From NCBI GenBank assembly GCA_024305405.1, contig JAKNDB010000087.1, positions 8,682,501 through 8,746,500 on the forward strand: 64,000 nt of DNA, written 5' to 3'. Positions 27,101 to 39,600 of this stretch are shown here, one piece after another. Every line of letters starts with the position of its first letter. The stretch's first letter is position 1. Under the pieces are notes generated by a model that worked only from the letters and a program-made list of their open reading frames with translations, ran no database searches and was not told the origin of the DNA. Source of the DNA: Dirofilaria immitis (taxonomy: Eukaryota; Nematoda; Chromadorea; Rhabditida; Onchocercidae). Position numbers and translations under genes: made by a program.

Positions 27101-28167
27101 TTGCAAGCCTCAGTAAGTTCTACTTTCTATTGGTTTTTAAAAAATTCATATTTTTCAATGAAATTGGAGAAAACTAAGTACTAGCTGCACTTATTGCTAT
27201 AAGTAAAAATAAGCAGTTATCCAAAACATAATTTGAAAAGTAGTTCAATGGTCAGTCATATTATAGTCTCGCAGTGCAGGACTTATGATTAAAATGACGA
27301 TAAACAAATTTTAGTCTTCTTTTTCTTTAATTAAGTTTACAACTTATGTGAAAGTTCACATTATACAGGTCAGTGTTTACAATGGTATTTATGCTGAACA
27401 TATTTTTGTTGTTATTACTTCGAGATCTATCCTGAGCTTAATTATCTGGACATTGCTTATTATTCGAACATATAATCTACCACTTGCTGTTCTACAAGTA
27501 TTTTTGGGATACTGCTTAGCATGGATTGATGCGGCACCATTCTTAATTATTCGTGCTGTCTATTCTTCGTTCTTTTATTCGGTAAGTATTTCACTATTTC
27601 AATATGTATCTAAAGTAGTTAGCTCTTTTACACTTTGATTATTGTTTATCATTATGTTGTTTGTTTATTTCAACATATATACTGATAATTTGACACCGAC
27701 AGTTAAAAGTTTTAAAACTTGATGTTGAAACAACAGTTCTTTTTAGATTATCAATAGCTTTCATTTTAATCTTAGTTTACAGGGTAATTCAAATGGTCTT
27801 TCAACAATTGATATTGCATCGGGATTTATTGGCGTGGAAATCTATCAACCGGTGCGAATTGCTATGCAAATTGTACTTGTTACTTATTCTGGACCTCTAT
27901 TAACAGTATTTGGTTGGTGGCAATATTCAATTGAAAAAATCTGTCACATCGATTTCATTATCACAGAAGCGAAATGCGTTACTTTGCTGGATATGCTCTG
28001 TGTTACAATTAAATATGTCATTATGTTTGTTATCTCTATGCATTCATCGTTATCATCTATTTGTTTGGTCTGTTTTTGCTCCAAAATTTTTATATGAATT
28101 TGTTCATCTTATTATATTTTCAATAGTTAACATTCTAATTTACATTACCGATAAATTTAGTGTATAA
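21125..28167 (+). CDS. PIGG: GPI ethanolamine phosphate transferase 2 (PIG-G/GPI7), about 18 exons
   Basis: ER membrane enzyme that adds ethanolamine phosphate to the second mannose of GPI anchors. Exons: 21125-21202, 21276-21498, 21820-22024, 22101-22210, 22443-22545, 22806-22908, 23081-23170, 23512-23662, 24178-24360, 24678-24871, 25178-25232, 25368-25472, 25722-25796, 26009-26151, 26519-26594, 26945-27112, 27374-27581, 27783-28167. An N-terminal membrane segment is followed by an alkaline-phosphatase-fold lumenal domain: VIIVIDAW, PTVTMPRIK, GDETW, LHYLGLDHIGH, GDHGMTEGGSHGG. Later exons are rich in membrane helices and end in RYHLFVWSVFAPKFLYE, as in other PIG-G proteins. One-base frame breaks lie in 21939-21942, about 23096-23104, 25369-25372 and 27934-27939, three of them in A or T runs. 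Because catalytic and membrane motifs are intact on both sides of each break, error is likelier than decay. An AATAAA at 28174 follows the stop directly. PIGG is unusual in leaving the distal helices less conserved, so exon edges after 24900 are less certain. Confidence 0.9.
23820..23850. repeat. (GAA)n tract in a PIGG intron
   Basis: Run of GAAGCAGAAGAAGAAGAAG-type triplets, simple microsatellite. Confidence 0.85.
23967..24032 (-). repeat. Inverted partial copy of a PIGG exon, inside the preceding intron
   Basis: About 65 bases here are the reverse complement of 24295-24359, the 3' part of the PIGG exon 24178-24360. I count four or five mismatches, mainly transitions. The two arms are separated by about 262 bases, so the pre-mRNA could fold into a long hairpin that covers the exon's 3' end. 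Confidence 0.88.
24961..25047 (+). CDS. Candidate alternative terminal exon of PIGG
   Basis: A good acceptor (TTATTCAG) opens a stretch that continues the phase of the PIGG exon ending at 24871, reads 28 codons rich in charged residues (KAKEEIRELG) and ends in TAA. There is no donor before the stop. Used instead of the exon at 25178, it would end the protein after the catalytic domain plus one hydrophobic segment, without the helical membrane region. It could equally be chance open sequence in the intron. Confidence 0.3.
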   Translation, partial: TSQPWSNPAIKAKEEIRELGVNKFDILN

Positions 28168-28686
28168 GTTCATAATAAATGAGTTAATTTCTTATGATAA
28201 TAAGAATTTATTCAATTTTGTTCAGATATATTGATTGGGATAATTTAATCTGTCGCTTAGAGCGGTTCACTGGATTGCTTATCATAAATTTTGGATATAT
28301 AAAATAAATGTAGTTATGTAAGAAATCTTTTAAAACTTCATTGCAAGAATAATCTTTAATGTATTGGTCTGATTCAAGTGATTTATTTTTTCTTTAACAA
28401 TTACTCAAAACATCAATATTTTAATTATCTGTACTGATTTAATAATCTTGATTTGCATTAAATTGGGTACATCTAAGATTCATGGAGTATATAGACTTAA
28501 TTCAGATATATATGAAGACTAGATGTGAAGCTTAACCTGAATATGTCTAACCTTTATTGCAATTAGGAAACAAGGATAAGCTGACATTGATAGCCTGTTT
28601 TATACAATACCTATAATAATTGTAATTGTTAGAGTATCGAAATACTATATTTATTTTAAGCAAACTCATGAATAAAGTTTCAGTGT
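28168..28686. other. Short convergent intergenic space between PIGG and the M8 peptidase
   Basis: About 520 bases separating two stop codons on opposite strands. It contains AATAAA for PIGG at 28174. A reverse-strand AATAAA lies near 28650. Nothing else seen. Confidence 0.6.
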
Positions 28687-31600
28687 TTAAATTTTACGGA
28701 TAGAATCACAAGCGATAATTTCGGCGCCATCAGGAATTTCGTCAGTTCTGTCATACAACACCTCCTGTACTACGAAATATGATAATCAAATATGTGAATA
28801 ATTCAGTATAGCATGATGTATTTTATTTTCAGCCCGTAGAAATTTAGAATTTAGAATTCTGTAAGCTTTTTCACCTGTATGAATGGACAGAATCTGTGAA
28901 TGGCATCAGAGCCATAAAAATTTCGAAACTGTGATGCTGATAGTATTTTGAAGTGATCTGCTAATGTATGGGCCTAAACATGCATAAAAGTAAATAAATA
29001 AGATAAAAAAAAGAAGGAATAAGTCAATATAACTGGGAATAATGTTAAAAATTAGCATATTTAAGCATCTCAGAAGAAGTCTCATTAATTAACATCGACA
29101 ACAATTAGTTATTTTTGTAGCATTATGGTAATCTACATTCATCTCTATGCTTAGTCTTTCTAATAATAATACTTTTAAATTAATGTAGAAGTCAATCATG
29201 CAAAGCATCATCAAAATATTGAAATTTAGAAAATAGTCTTAATTATTGCACAACAGAAAAATGCTACATTATTAGAAAAGTGTGATACCTGTAATCCAAA
29301 AGCTGTTCTGTAAGTGCGAATATATGAAAATATGTTGCATCTCATTGGTACTATTGCAAATTCTGTCCTATTTGAAAAGCAAACCTGAAATTCTCAAAAA
29401 TTTTTTAAATAATCATTGGTGATATTTTTATTTCAGCTGTTCTATATAAATTGTACAGATAAATTATTATATTATATTATTACGAAAAAAGAATCGTTTC
29501 TTATTTAATTTTAAAGTGATTACTTTTACTATTTATTGCTAATATTTATTAATGTTATATGAAGTATAATTAAGTTCTGCTCTGAATTACTATCCTATTG
29601 CAATTAATTATTATGATCCAGTTTGAAAGCATTGCAAAATATTCATCCTTTTTATTGCTAAATATTAATAATCATGCTTGTCAAATGAGAATTATTTTAA
29701 AAGAGTAAATAATAATATTTTAATTGATGACGATGATGATAGTGAAGGCAATATATAAATTATTACTGTAATAATTTCATTTATTATTTTAAAATAGTAA
29801 ATAATATTTTTGGTATTTTTATTGGTAATGATAAATGATAGTAAACACAATATATAAATGATTATAGTAATAGCCAGTCGATTCATTCATTTAGTTCAGT
29901 AAAAGTAATGTTTTAATTAATGATGATAATAATAGTAAATAAAATATGTAAATGGTTATGGTAATCGTAATATCAGTTGATTCATTAGGCTATTTTAAAA
30001 GAATAAAGAATAATATTTAAAGAATAAAAAATAATATTTTGGCTGGCTGATGGCGGTAAAGATGATAAATAATATGTAAATGATTACGGTAATCATAATA
30101 TCAGTTTTTGATTCATTCATTTAATACATTCTTTCCTTTTATTTATTTATTTTTTTTTTTGCTAAATATAATGAATTGTTAATTATTGTTCTTAATAAAT
30201 GTTACATCCTGTCATTTTATCAATTATATTTTCTTTATCAAAATTTTTTTTTTTTAGAAAGATTCATCAAAATAAATATTTTCGCTAGGAATATATGCAT
30301 AAATGTATGCTAAATACATTAGCAATGAAATTGATTAGGAAATCCAGAAAATAAATATATTTCTTGATAAGCCATAAACAATTCTATGGCTTGTAGAAAT
30401 AATGCTAATGCTGATTTTTGTTTTTCAGCAATATTATATAATCACATCTGCTCCAGATGGATTGCTCAATCTCTTCCGCTTATTACCCAAAAATTTTTCG
30501 TAATTTACCTTCTTCGGCTTTTTCTCTTCTTCTTTTGATTTCGTCACCTCTCTATCATTTCAATAATTATCATATGAAACGTCAAAAACATTCAATCTTA
30601 TTATGCATGATTTATCGATTATACTTGTAGTAAATAATTATGCCATCTGCGTAGGTTCCGGGTTTCTTTTTTCAATGTAAACATATCTTTATATTTTTAT
30701 TTATTAATGTTATGGTAAAGATGTGGGTGGAAAAATTGATATAATAGAAAGAAATAGATTTTCAACCAACCGATGTTTTACTTTATAGAACTTTTTTTGC
30801 TTAAAGTGCTATTTAAATATTTGTGAAATTTTAATTTTCAATGATTCAAAGATCAAAACAAAGTAAAACAAAAAAATAAGGCACTTACATATTTCGTTTT
30901 CGAATATCGTTTGTGCATATTCAATAAATCAATTGCATCACAAAATGGAAAAGTTGTATTTCTGAAGCAAAAAGAAATTGGCGAAAAAGAAAAAAATTGA
31001 AAAATGATGCAAAAAGTGATATGTGAAAAGTAACCCGTGAACTATCCCATTAGTGTCGGTAGTTTTAAATTTTTAAAGTAAAGTCATTATGTCTTTAAGA
31101 CAACAAAATAGTTTTCGATTGGATAAACTTCTGCAGATAACCAAGTTTTAGATGCATGATAAAAGTTATGATAACGCCGAAATCAATTAATCACATCCAG
31201 AGTTTGTAAATGACAGATTTGTTTATGAAAGAGTTATCATTTAACTGACGAAAAATTTGAATCTATTGTAGTGATTACTTAATCGGCCTGCATATGTTCA
31301 TACAAAAGTTACAAAATTAACAATAGTTTAATTAATATCAATCAAATTTTTGATTTAGATTTTCATATCACAAGATTGCAAAAATTTTACTGATACCGAT
31401 ATAGAAGCTGATTAATGATATATTCATAGCAACTTCTCTCAGCGAATATACATCCCCAATTACGCCCATACCAATATGCTTTAGTTTCAGCCAAAACCAA
31501 GCTTTCATTTGTTTTATACCATTGTCTTAAATATGGAAATTGTACAGTAAATCAGAGAAAGTAATCTTGGACAGGTAGATTTGCAATATATACGGCATTC

Positions 31601-34600
31601 GGTTATTTGACAGTGTCCAAGGATGAGAATTCACATTTTTACTCCTATACTTTTAAAGCTTATAACAGATTTTGTATAATGAAAAAGATCTTTTACTATA
31701 AATGACACCATCTGATTTGTCGTAAAAATTGTATGAGTAGATAGTTTCATCGAATTGTATCCTATATTATTTAAATAATTAGCATGTGTATTAAATTTCG
31801 CGATCATAGTTGTTGAAAATAAAATTTTTAATCAGTTATATTCGATGTGAATGATAAATGGAATATTATCGGCTTTTAATTGTATCAAGATTTTCAATAA
31901 AATTTAAATATTCACTTTTCTCCACTTTTTGTTGCTTCAAGAATGGAAGCGGAAATTTTGGTCAAGTAATTCCTCCCATTTGATAACATCGGTGTCATTA
32001 ATTCATCCTAAAAATAAGTACAAATTTCATTTTTTTCTACTTTATAGTAATTAAATCATTCAATTTCAAGGCAATCAAAGCATACCGAATGATAGCAGTA
32101 AAATTTTTTAATCGAATTTTTCATTTGATAATATCAGTTTGAAGTAATATAAAGGACAATTTAAGTCCTTTTTTTTAAATTTTATTTTTGTAAAAATTGC
32201 TAGGCGAATTTATTGAGATATGGTCGAAAAACGATGGATAGAAATAAATATGTATTTTTTCCATTTCATATCCAGATAGGATAAAAAGCAATTTTCATAA
32301 TTGAGCAGTAAGCTTGAAAAATAAAAAAAATAGTTAAATTCGAAAATTCTATATATGTTACATAAATTCATTGATAATTATTCTAAGTTGAAATATACAG
32401 CTTAATTTAGAAAGCTTCAAAACAAGTTTTTTCGTTCGTAACACCGATTACAAACTCCATCAGTAACATAAGCAATAAGACGCATATAACAGATTTTCAT
32501 CTCTTTATTTTTTAATATTTATTATCAGAAGGCCCTAACATGATAATGACACGGCATTTTTGTAACAGTGCATACCTAAATCTATTTGACAGGTCAAAAT
32601 TTGATAAAATATGATTCGTTCCCTATAGTAGATCGTTGTTATATGTCATCATTATGCAACCAAGTAATTAATAATAATGATCAAAAAATCTTACGCCATA
32701 AATATATTCATTAAGATGTATTTTATCTTCGCCATCTGCTTCAATTCCATGCAAATTTTGGCAGCCGAAATGTTTTCTTGCTTCGATCTTAATTTATTGA
32801 CCTTTGATTTCGAAGAATAAAAAAATGCATAAATTAATTGGTTGAATTACATTTCATCCAATTAATTATCAAATTATTATTTCTCCTTTAAATACATCGT
32901 CAGAATTATTCATTTATAATCGTTTGTTCAAACTACATGACAAATGTGTTTTAATACTGTCAATTAATATTAAAAATTGTAAATTATATAAAAAATAACG
33001 CTTTTTACTTGAGAGAAAATATAATATATTTGAAATGACAAAAATTTTTGATCCTTTTCATCTTAGTAATTCAAAAAAAAAGAAATTAAAAATTTTTAAA
33101 CTATAAAAAGATTTAGAAAGTTATCATAACATATCATTTTCCTTTTGATTTTCTAAGATCTAATTTAAACTTACAATGCTTTAAGAATAGATTAATTCAA
33201 AATAAATCAATGTGTGATAATTTTAGAACAATAATTTTACCAACGCATCATCTTGAAAATCCATATAGATTGCAGTCACATGTTGACTAGATGATTCATC
33301 AATCCAACGAAATTTTCTTGACGCCGGAATAGACGATAAATTTTCCTAGGTGTTATTAAGCCAAAACCCTATAAAATTATCAACTTTGAATTATCGTCCG
33401 TGCGCACGGAATCTATGAAGCTAAGCAATTTCAGTGCTGAATTTTGAAATAATGTGGCAAAACTTTTCAAATATTAATATCAAAATTTCATTTGAAACAT
33501 AAATATTTTAGCATGTTTAAAGTAAAAAATTATCGCATATTCAATTGTCAAAACTATAAATTCTCCGATATTAATGATCAAATTTAATTTCGGATTATTT
33601 TTCTACCGTTAAAAGGAATAATATTTCGATCATTTGTAGCTATATATTGTTCACTCATAAAAATTTCATATTGCGCAAAGTGATTTTTGTTTATTTTATA
33701 ATATAAACAAGATGAAACTAACCAAAGCATGCATTATTTCATGACGAAACAGATCATTAATAGCCCGAAAAGAATTCCATCGATCATTCGATGGGCATAA
33801 CGATTAATCGGCCAGCTATTGGACTAACGACTAACTAATCAAAGACATTGTAGTGTTATAATTGATAAAATTGAAGGTATAACTATGAAAGAAAAAATTA
33901 AAATACTTTCATGATGACTTTATGATTAATTGTTATAAAATACTTATTAATATTAACACGGAATAATACCTCATTTATTGTCACTTATGAATTTTTTTTT
34001 TTTGTTATACGGAAAGATCAATTAATGTCAAATTGTTTTATAATCCATCCAATGATCGAAATTTTTAAAATCTAACAAATTTATGAAAAAATATGCAAAG
34101 GATAAGTTTCTACACTTATCAGTTTATCAATTTATATCCAATATTATTTATACGAAGCAAGGATTTTACCGATTATTACCGATGAGAATACAAGGCGCAG
34201 CTGCAGCAAGTAAACTATCATCTTTGCTACATTTTTGAATATCTACCTTAAAAAAAGGACAAATATTACTATCAATAGATGAATTTAATGAAAATTATTA
34301 ACTTTCAATTTTCTAGCAGAAATTTCCGAAAAATGTTATAAATAATAACCTGTAAGAAGAGTAAAAAATTGATATTATAAAATTTCAAATTGACATCTTT
34401 TGTAATATCAATCAAATTTAATTTTTTCCAATTATGTACTGTTTCCATAAAGCATTTTTTAGTTGACGGATTCCAATGTGGAATGCAAAATGATGTTAAA
34501 CTTTTAGCGCTTAATTTATCATTTTCCGGAAGATACCATATATATATGAGTGATTGCATTTGCGTAACAGCTGATCGTAAGTCATCCTATAATTTTCAAA

Positions 34601-35152
34601 TTTTGTGTATATGCATATGGATCATTAAGCAATGGTACATTCTGGTCAAATTGTAATTATTTATTGGATTATTGGCAGATCTATTAAAACAAGTTGATTT
34701 TATTAATGAAATACACAATTGTACCATTGAATCATGCAGTAGAGCATAAAACTGAAGTTTCCGTGATATATCTGCTTATAATGATTTGAAAATTACCATT
34801 TCAATTGTATTTCATCAGGAAATCACCAATTTCGACACCTTTTATTCTAACTTGCATTACCGTAATATGCTAGATACGGTACTTAAAATAAAAATACAGT
34901 GCAAACTGTACAAAATTAACTCATTTTACTTTAGTCCTAATTAATTTTGTGTAACTAATTGACCATACCTGTAAGAATTAATCTTGATTTATGTAAAATT
35001 TATTATACAAACACACCAATATTGGTGATGATAAGCGAAACATCTCTCTCTCCGATAATTCCAATATTTAGCGGTTCCCAATGTGGTACTTCACAGAACA
35101 ATTGTATAAAAGTAGGTATAAGAACTATTACAAGTACCAATAAATTAACCAT
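28687..35152 (-). CDS. Leishmanolysin-like zinc metallopeptidase (M8), 13 exons
   Basis: Zinc endopeptidase of the leishmanolysin/invadolysin family; a hydrophobic N-terminus (MVNLLVLVIVL...) suggests secretion. Exons: 35152-35017, 34570-34350, 34246-34170, 33823-33723, 33368-33241, 32787-32695, 32007-31916, 31501-31391, 30961-30889, 30547-30509, 29384-29289, 28973-28875, 28764-28687; about 447 aa. Family marks in order: AAAAPC, NNRPIAG, the zinc site HEIMHALGFG, ARKHFGC, DELMTP, YWYGRNWGCIF, FPFCDAID, and RFCPFIQE near the end. Family members are usually longer, so the pro-region is short or partly missed. Frame breaks: one extra base near 33799, between PIAG and CPSN in the zinc-site exon, and one missing base in the T-run 33313-33316. 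All other junctions agree in phase. Either sequencing error or a young pseudogene; the pattern across the window favours error. The acceptor before 30547 is weak, and the first exon is the least certain part. Confidence 0.85.
29695..30125. repeat. Degenerate tandem repeat, about 4 copies of roughly 100 bp, in an M8 intron
   Basis: Recurring order of motifs: AATAATATTTT, GATGATGATAGT or similar, AATATGTAAATGATTA, GTAATAAT, GATTCATTCATTT. The last two copies share AATATCAGTT.GATTCATT. It lies in the long intron between 29385 and 30508. Confidence 0.65.
33397..33410. other. 14-bp perfect palindrome in an M8 intron
   Basis: TCCGTGCGCACGGA is self-complementary and strikingly GC-rich for this AT-rich intron, lying about 30 bases before the acceptor of the exon that starts at 33368. 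Function unknown. Confidence 0.6.
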
Positions 35153-36474
35153 CGTTATATGTTAATAAGAAAATGAAGAAAAAAAATAATTTTATTATTT
35201 CAATGCCTGAAAAGTTATGATAAACTATGTGAATCATTTTTGTTATTTCAAAAAAAGATATTTAAAAAGTTTTTGCAATATGATGCATTTGTAAATATTC
35301 AAGAAAATTTTTGGCATTATTTTTTCAATTCTTAAAATATTTGCAGATTTGAATGAAAAAATATTTGTAATCAATCAGACTTCTCATTAAATTCGTTTCA
35401 TTAAAATGTTAAGTTTATTATCTGATAGCATGAAGAAATAATCGAATAATTACAGTTTAAATAATTGCAAGTCTTATATATTTTATTTATTTATTTTTAA
35501 ATTCTAATTTCTTCTGTTTCTAATGTTATATAGTTATTTTATATATTCTTCCTCTTCTTATGTCATATGTCATACGATTTGTAATGAATGTTTTATATAA
35601 ATGATTTTTTAGATGAATAGAAGAAATAAGAATATATGAATGTGGTCATTTCATTTAAATTAATTTGTCATGCTTAAAATCTGAAATGATGATAGTTGTG
35701 CGGAATAATGATATAAGAATTATGAACTTCAACAAATCAAATATTATTCATTTTACACTTCTAATTGAGTATTATGTTGAAGGCGTTAGTGATTTAAAAG
35801 AAAAAGATGAAATTAAATTTCAATTAATTAAATTAATGATTACGTTAGTGTGTTTTTTTGTTCTTTTATCATTTTTATCAGTAAAAATTTGTTTGATAAG
35901 ATAAATGATATGAAGAGAGAAGATTTATGCTCATTTATTTTCTGTCCTCTTCTTATTCAATTTATTTTATTTGCTTGTTTGACAGATTACATGAAAAATT
36001 ATCTCAGCTAAGATATAACAGATTCTTATGTTTCATTTTTAGATATCGATTTCAGTTTATATTAATCAATTTTGTTCAGTTTTCAGTAAATAAATAATCA
36101 TTAATTATCATTTGATAAAGAGATCATCCTTATATACTTCCTAGTTTACTCATACGTCATTAAATTATACTATTTCTTGAAATTGTAAAATTGCTAATTC
36201 CCTAGACTGCTTTTGAAATTATTCGTAACCTTTTGATATATATACATACATTAGCATATAATGTCGTGCTTCACTGCCAACAACTATCAATTGAAAGTAT
36301 ATTCAATTTGTAGCCACAACTTTAGGCAAACAATTGCATAATTTGTATGTTTATATGTCGTAATATGTTTATACATAACTAAATTGAATACAGATAAACA
36401 AAATGATTGAAAATTCTTCAAATTCTTTTCCAATCCAAATCAGTTACTTTTACTTATTTATTACATGATTATAT

Positions 36475-36477
<3 letters not shown>

Positions 36478-36505
<28 letters not shown>

Positions 36506-36585
36506 CTATTATTATTATTGTTATTATTATTACTACTGTTATTATTATTACTATCATTACTACTGTTGATATTACTACTTCAATT
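36478..36585. repeat. (ATT)n triplet tract
   Basis: TTATTATTA with scattered ACT interruptions over about 100 bases; it causes a poly-leucine open frame on the plus strand that is not a gene. Confidence 0.9.
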
Positions 36586-38907
36586 ACACTTATGATATAT
36601 TCTGCTCTACTCCATTTTACTCGACTTTTTCTTTTTCAATTATCTTATTCAGGTTTTCTAATGATAGATTTTTTTCAGTGTTTTAACTCAACAGTTAAAA
36701 AAAATCTTAGCTCATATTTTAAGATTTTAATTCAAAATCGTAATTTTGTTTTCTTATTATATTTCAAATTTTTGACTATATTCGAATTGGAAATTATTTT
36801 CAAAAATTTCAATTTTTTGATTTGATTGAATCTGTAAGCAATCAATTTAATATGATATCTTTTTTAGAAAAATTTATCATGTATACCGCAATAAAAAATA
36901 TTTGTAATAAGTAATGATTTCAACACGTACAAAAAATGCAATACAATGTCAGGTCTTTTCAACCGTATATTTACTTATGAAAATTTTAATGTATAATTCA
37001 GATAAAAATTTCCTTCATGTCGTAAAAATGAATCATTCATTGATAATGATTATCATTTTTAAAGAAATTTTTGAATTGCGAGCAAAAAAATTTGGAGAAA
37101 AAAAGCTGGGAAAGAAATTACATATAACGATAAATTTATGAGTGCTATTTTTTCTTCAATACTGTCATTAATATTTAGCGGGTAAATTCTTAGATTTTGT
37201 TGGTATTTAAATCTTTGAGAATAGCAATAATTCATTATCTATTATTGAATTATTCAAATGTTTGAGGGCATTTAAAAATCTCAAGAAATCAGTAATTAAT
37301 TATTTTTTATTAAATTTGCCCAAATTTATAAGATATTTAGATATCTCGGGATATATAATTCATTGTTTATTACTGAATTACCTAAATATTTCATATTTCA
37401 GAAATCAGTTTCAATTACTTGCTATTTAACAATTTTAATTTGGAGGTGCCCGAAATGTGAAAAATTTTTTAAAATGCAGTGGTTAATACGAAAACTGGTT
37501 ATTGGTTTGATATTTAAGATCATAAATCATATATTATCATAAAAATGCATAGTTAGTTAGTTAAAATGCCCATGACAAAAAGAAAAAAAGTGATAAATGC
37601 AAATGAGATTAAAGATTGTCTGCTTGCAAAAATGATGATGATCATATAAACAGCAATTATTGTTTAGCAGTAAAATCGAGACTTCATTTAAATGAAGAAC
37701 AATAATGTTTGAAAAAGGATGGTCGTACGATTAGATTTAGAAATTAAACTTCGGTCTTCTCTCCGCAAAGGCACATATATATGCTTTATAAAATTGTTTA
37801 CAATTTTATGAAGCTTTTTTTTAGTTAGTTGATTTTGCATTTTTAGGAAGTAAAATATGACAAATGAGAATGATAAATGAAACAGTTGTTAAGCAAATTT
37901 GGCCAAAAGTTGCTCGGGTCATTCATTAAAAATGGCACAAAAGGATTGATGAATATTTGTTTGAAATTTAAGAAAACTATAAACAAATGATAAAATATGT
38001 AAATGAAACAAAATGATATATGTTAATGATTAATGAAAAAAGTAAAATAAGCCAAAAATGGGCCGAGAATTTCGCTTGAATATTTTTCTAAAATAGCACC
38101 TTTCCTTTATTACTTTCATACAATTTTTACAAATTCAAATTATGCTCAGAATTATATTCTTCAAAAAAATAATTTTAAAGCCTATTTTTTCTCTTTTTCA
38201 GTGCGATGGAATAGGAAAAAACAAACGAATGCATGAGTAGTATATTTTCATAGCGAATATATATATTACTATGACTGAAGATGAATGATAAAACATAAAT
38301 AGCCTGATGATTATTTGATAATTTTTCTAAACGATTGCAAATAAGACTAGATTCAGAAAAAATTAAAAGACTAATACAAAAAAAGAAGAAACAAATTTAA
38401 TCATTAATGTTAATGAAATTAGAAAAGTTCATTCAAATATTAATGAATGTGAGAAAAGTACTAAAATCTTTCTCGAAAAAAAAACTGTTTAGTGCCACAG
38501 AACAATTACAAAAGCTATCATTTTAGATTTTTCATTGTTAAAATTTTCTTGCGAAAATTTAAAAATTCTTTGCATAATAAAAAGAAAAAATTTTTTGAAT
38601 GCAAAAGGGGAAAAGCATTATTAATACATTAAATTAGGTTCGAAAAAGATTGCAGAATTAATAAAATAAAAAATATTTCTTATTATATTCCTAAAATTGG
38701 AAGAAAATTTTTATACATTGCAGTATTGAAGTTATATGAAAATTTCATTCTTTCTTTTTCCAAATAAAAAAAATTATAAATTTTTTTTTAATAGTAATGT
38801 TCTTCTTTTAATTTCCTGCGGAAAAGTGTGATAGACCAAATTTTTTAAAGTGTTTAGACCACAAACAATTAATTTCGTAGTGTTTATTAGAAAAATTTCA
38901 ATAAATA

Positions 38908-39600
38908 AAATAAGCTTATTTTTGTCAAATTATTGAAACGACAGCCACATTATCATCATGAAATGATTGTACAAAATAAATAGATTAAGTTTGTATTTAT
39001 AATTTCTGATATCAAATAATACTATGATACGCTTATAATATCTTATGATATTTAAGCATTATCAAAAGAAATCCTCAAATTATGTATCAGACAATCTTTC
39101 TTTCGTCACCATTTGTAAACAGAATAAGCTTATTGTTGTTAAACCTTTGAAACGACAACCATATATCAAAATGAAGTGATTATACAAAATAAATAGATTA
39201 AGATTGCATTTATAATTTCTGATACCAAATGATAATATGATATTTATAATATGCTTTATGATATTTTGATATGTTTATGATATGTTATGATATTTAAGTA
39301 TTATCAAAAGAATCCCCAAAATTTGGATCAGATAATCTTCTTTCGTCACTTATTAATAAACAAAATAAGATATTGTTATTAAATTTTTGAAACGAAAACC
39401 ATATATCAAAATGAAATGATTGTACAAAATAATCGAATTAAGATTAGATTTATGATTTCTGATGCCAAATAATAATGATATGATGTATGTTTATAATACG
39501 CATTATGATACTTAAATATTATCAAAAGAAATGGTCCCCAAATTTTCAACCATTTGATTAATATTTCTTTCGCTATCTATTAAAAGCAAATGAATATGTA
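38908..39600. repeat. Three tandem copies of a 215-240 bp unit
   Basis: Copies start near 38908, 39121 and 39361. Each begins AAATAAG, then has TTGAAACGA(C/A)A(A/G)CC, AAATGA(A/T)TG, ACAAAATAA, GATTTATAATTTCTGAT-like text, ATTATCAAAAGAAAT and CTTTCGTCAC or similar. Divergence is about 15-20 percent by eye. Confidence 0.8.

Noticed and set aside
27369..27373. Use of the first CAG at 27368 as acceptor of the PIGG exon
   Set aside because: It leads to an early stop in the phase delivered by the previous exon; the next CAG, five bases on, keeps the frame open.
30432..30546. Longer reading KVNYEKFLGNKRKRLSN...stop on the minus strand as a separate gene end
   Set aside because: A strong donor (AAG|GTAAAT) lies inside it and splicing there joins the M8 peptidase chain in phase; the rest is intron.
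32400..32480. Minus-strand frame RLIAYVTDGVCNRC as another M8 exon
   Set aside because: The exons at 32787 and 32007 join in phase without it, and no acceptor/donor pair frames it.
34390..34656. 88-codon plus-strand frame
   Set aside because: Antisense of an M8 peptidase exon whose boundaries and phases fit the minus strand.
34480..35100. Similarity IPHWNPS / VPHWEPL between two M8 exons as an exon duplication
   Set aside because: Only a few residues match and the surrounding DNA does not align; chance is adequate.
36407..36595. Poly-leucine open frame
   Set aside because: Produced by the (ATT)n microsatellite.
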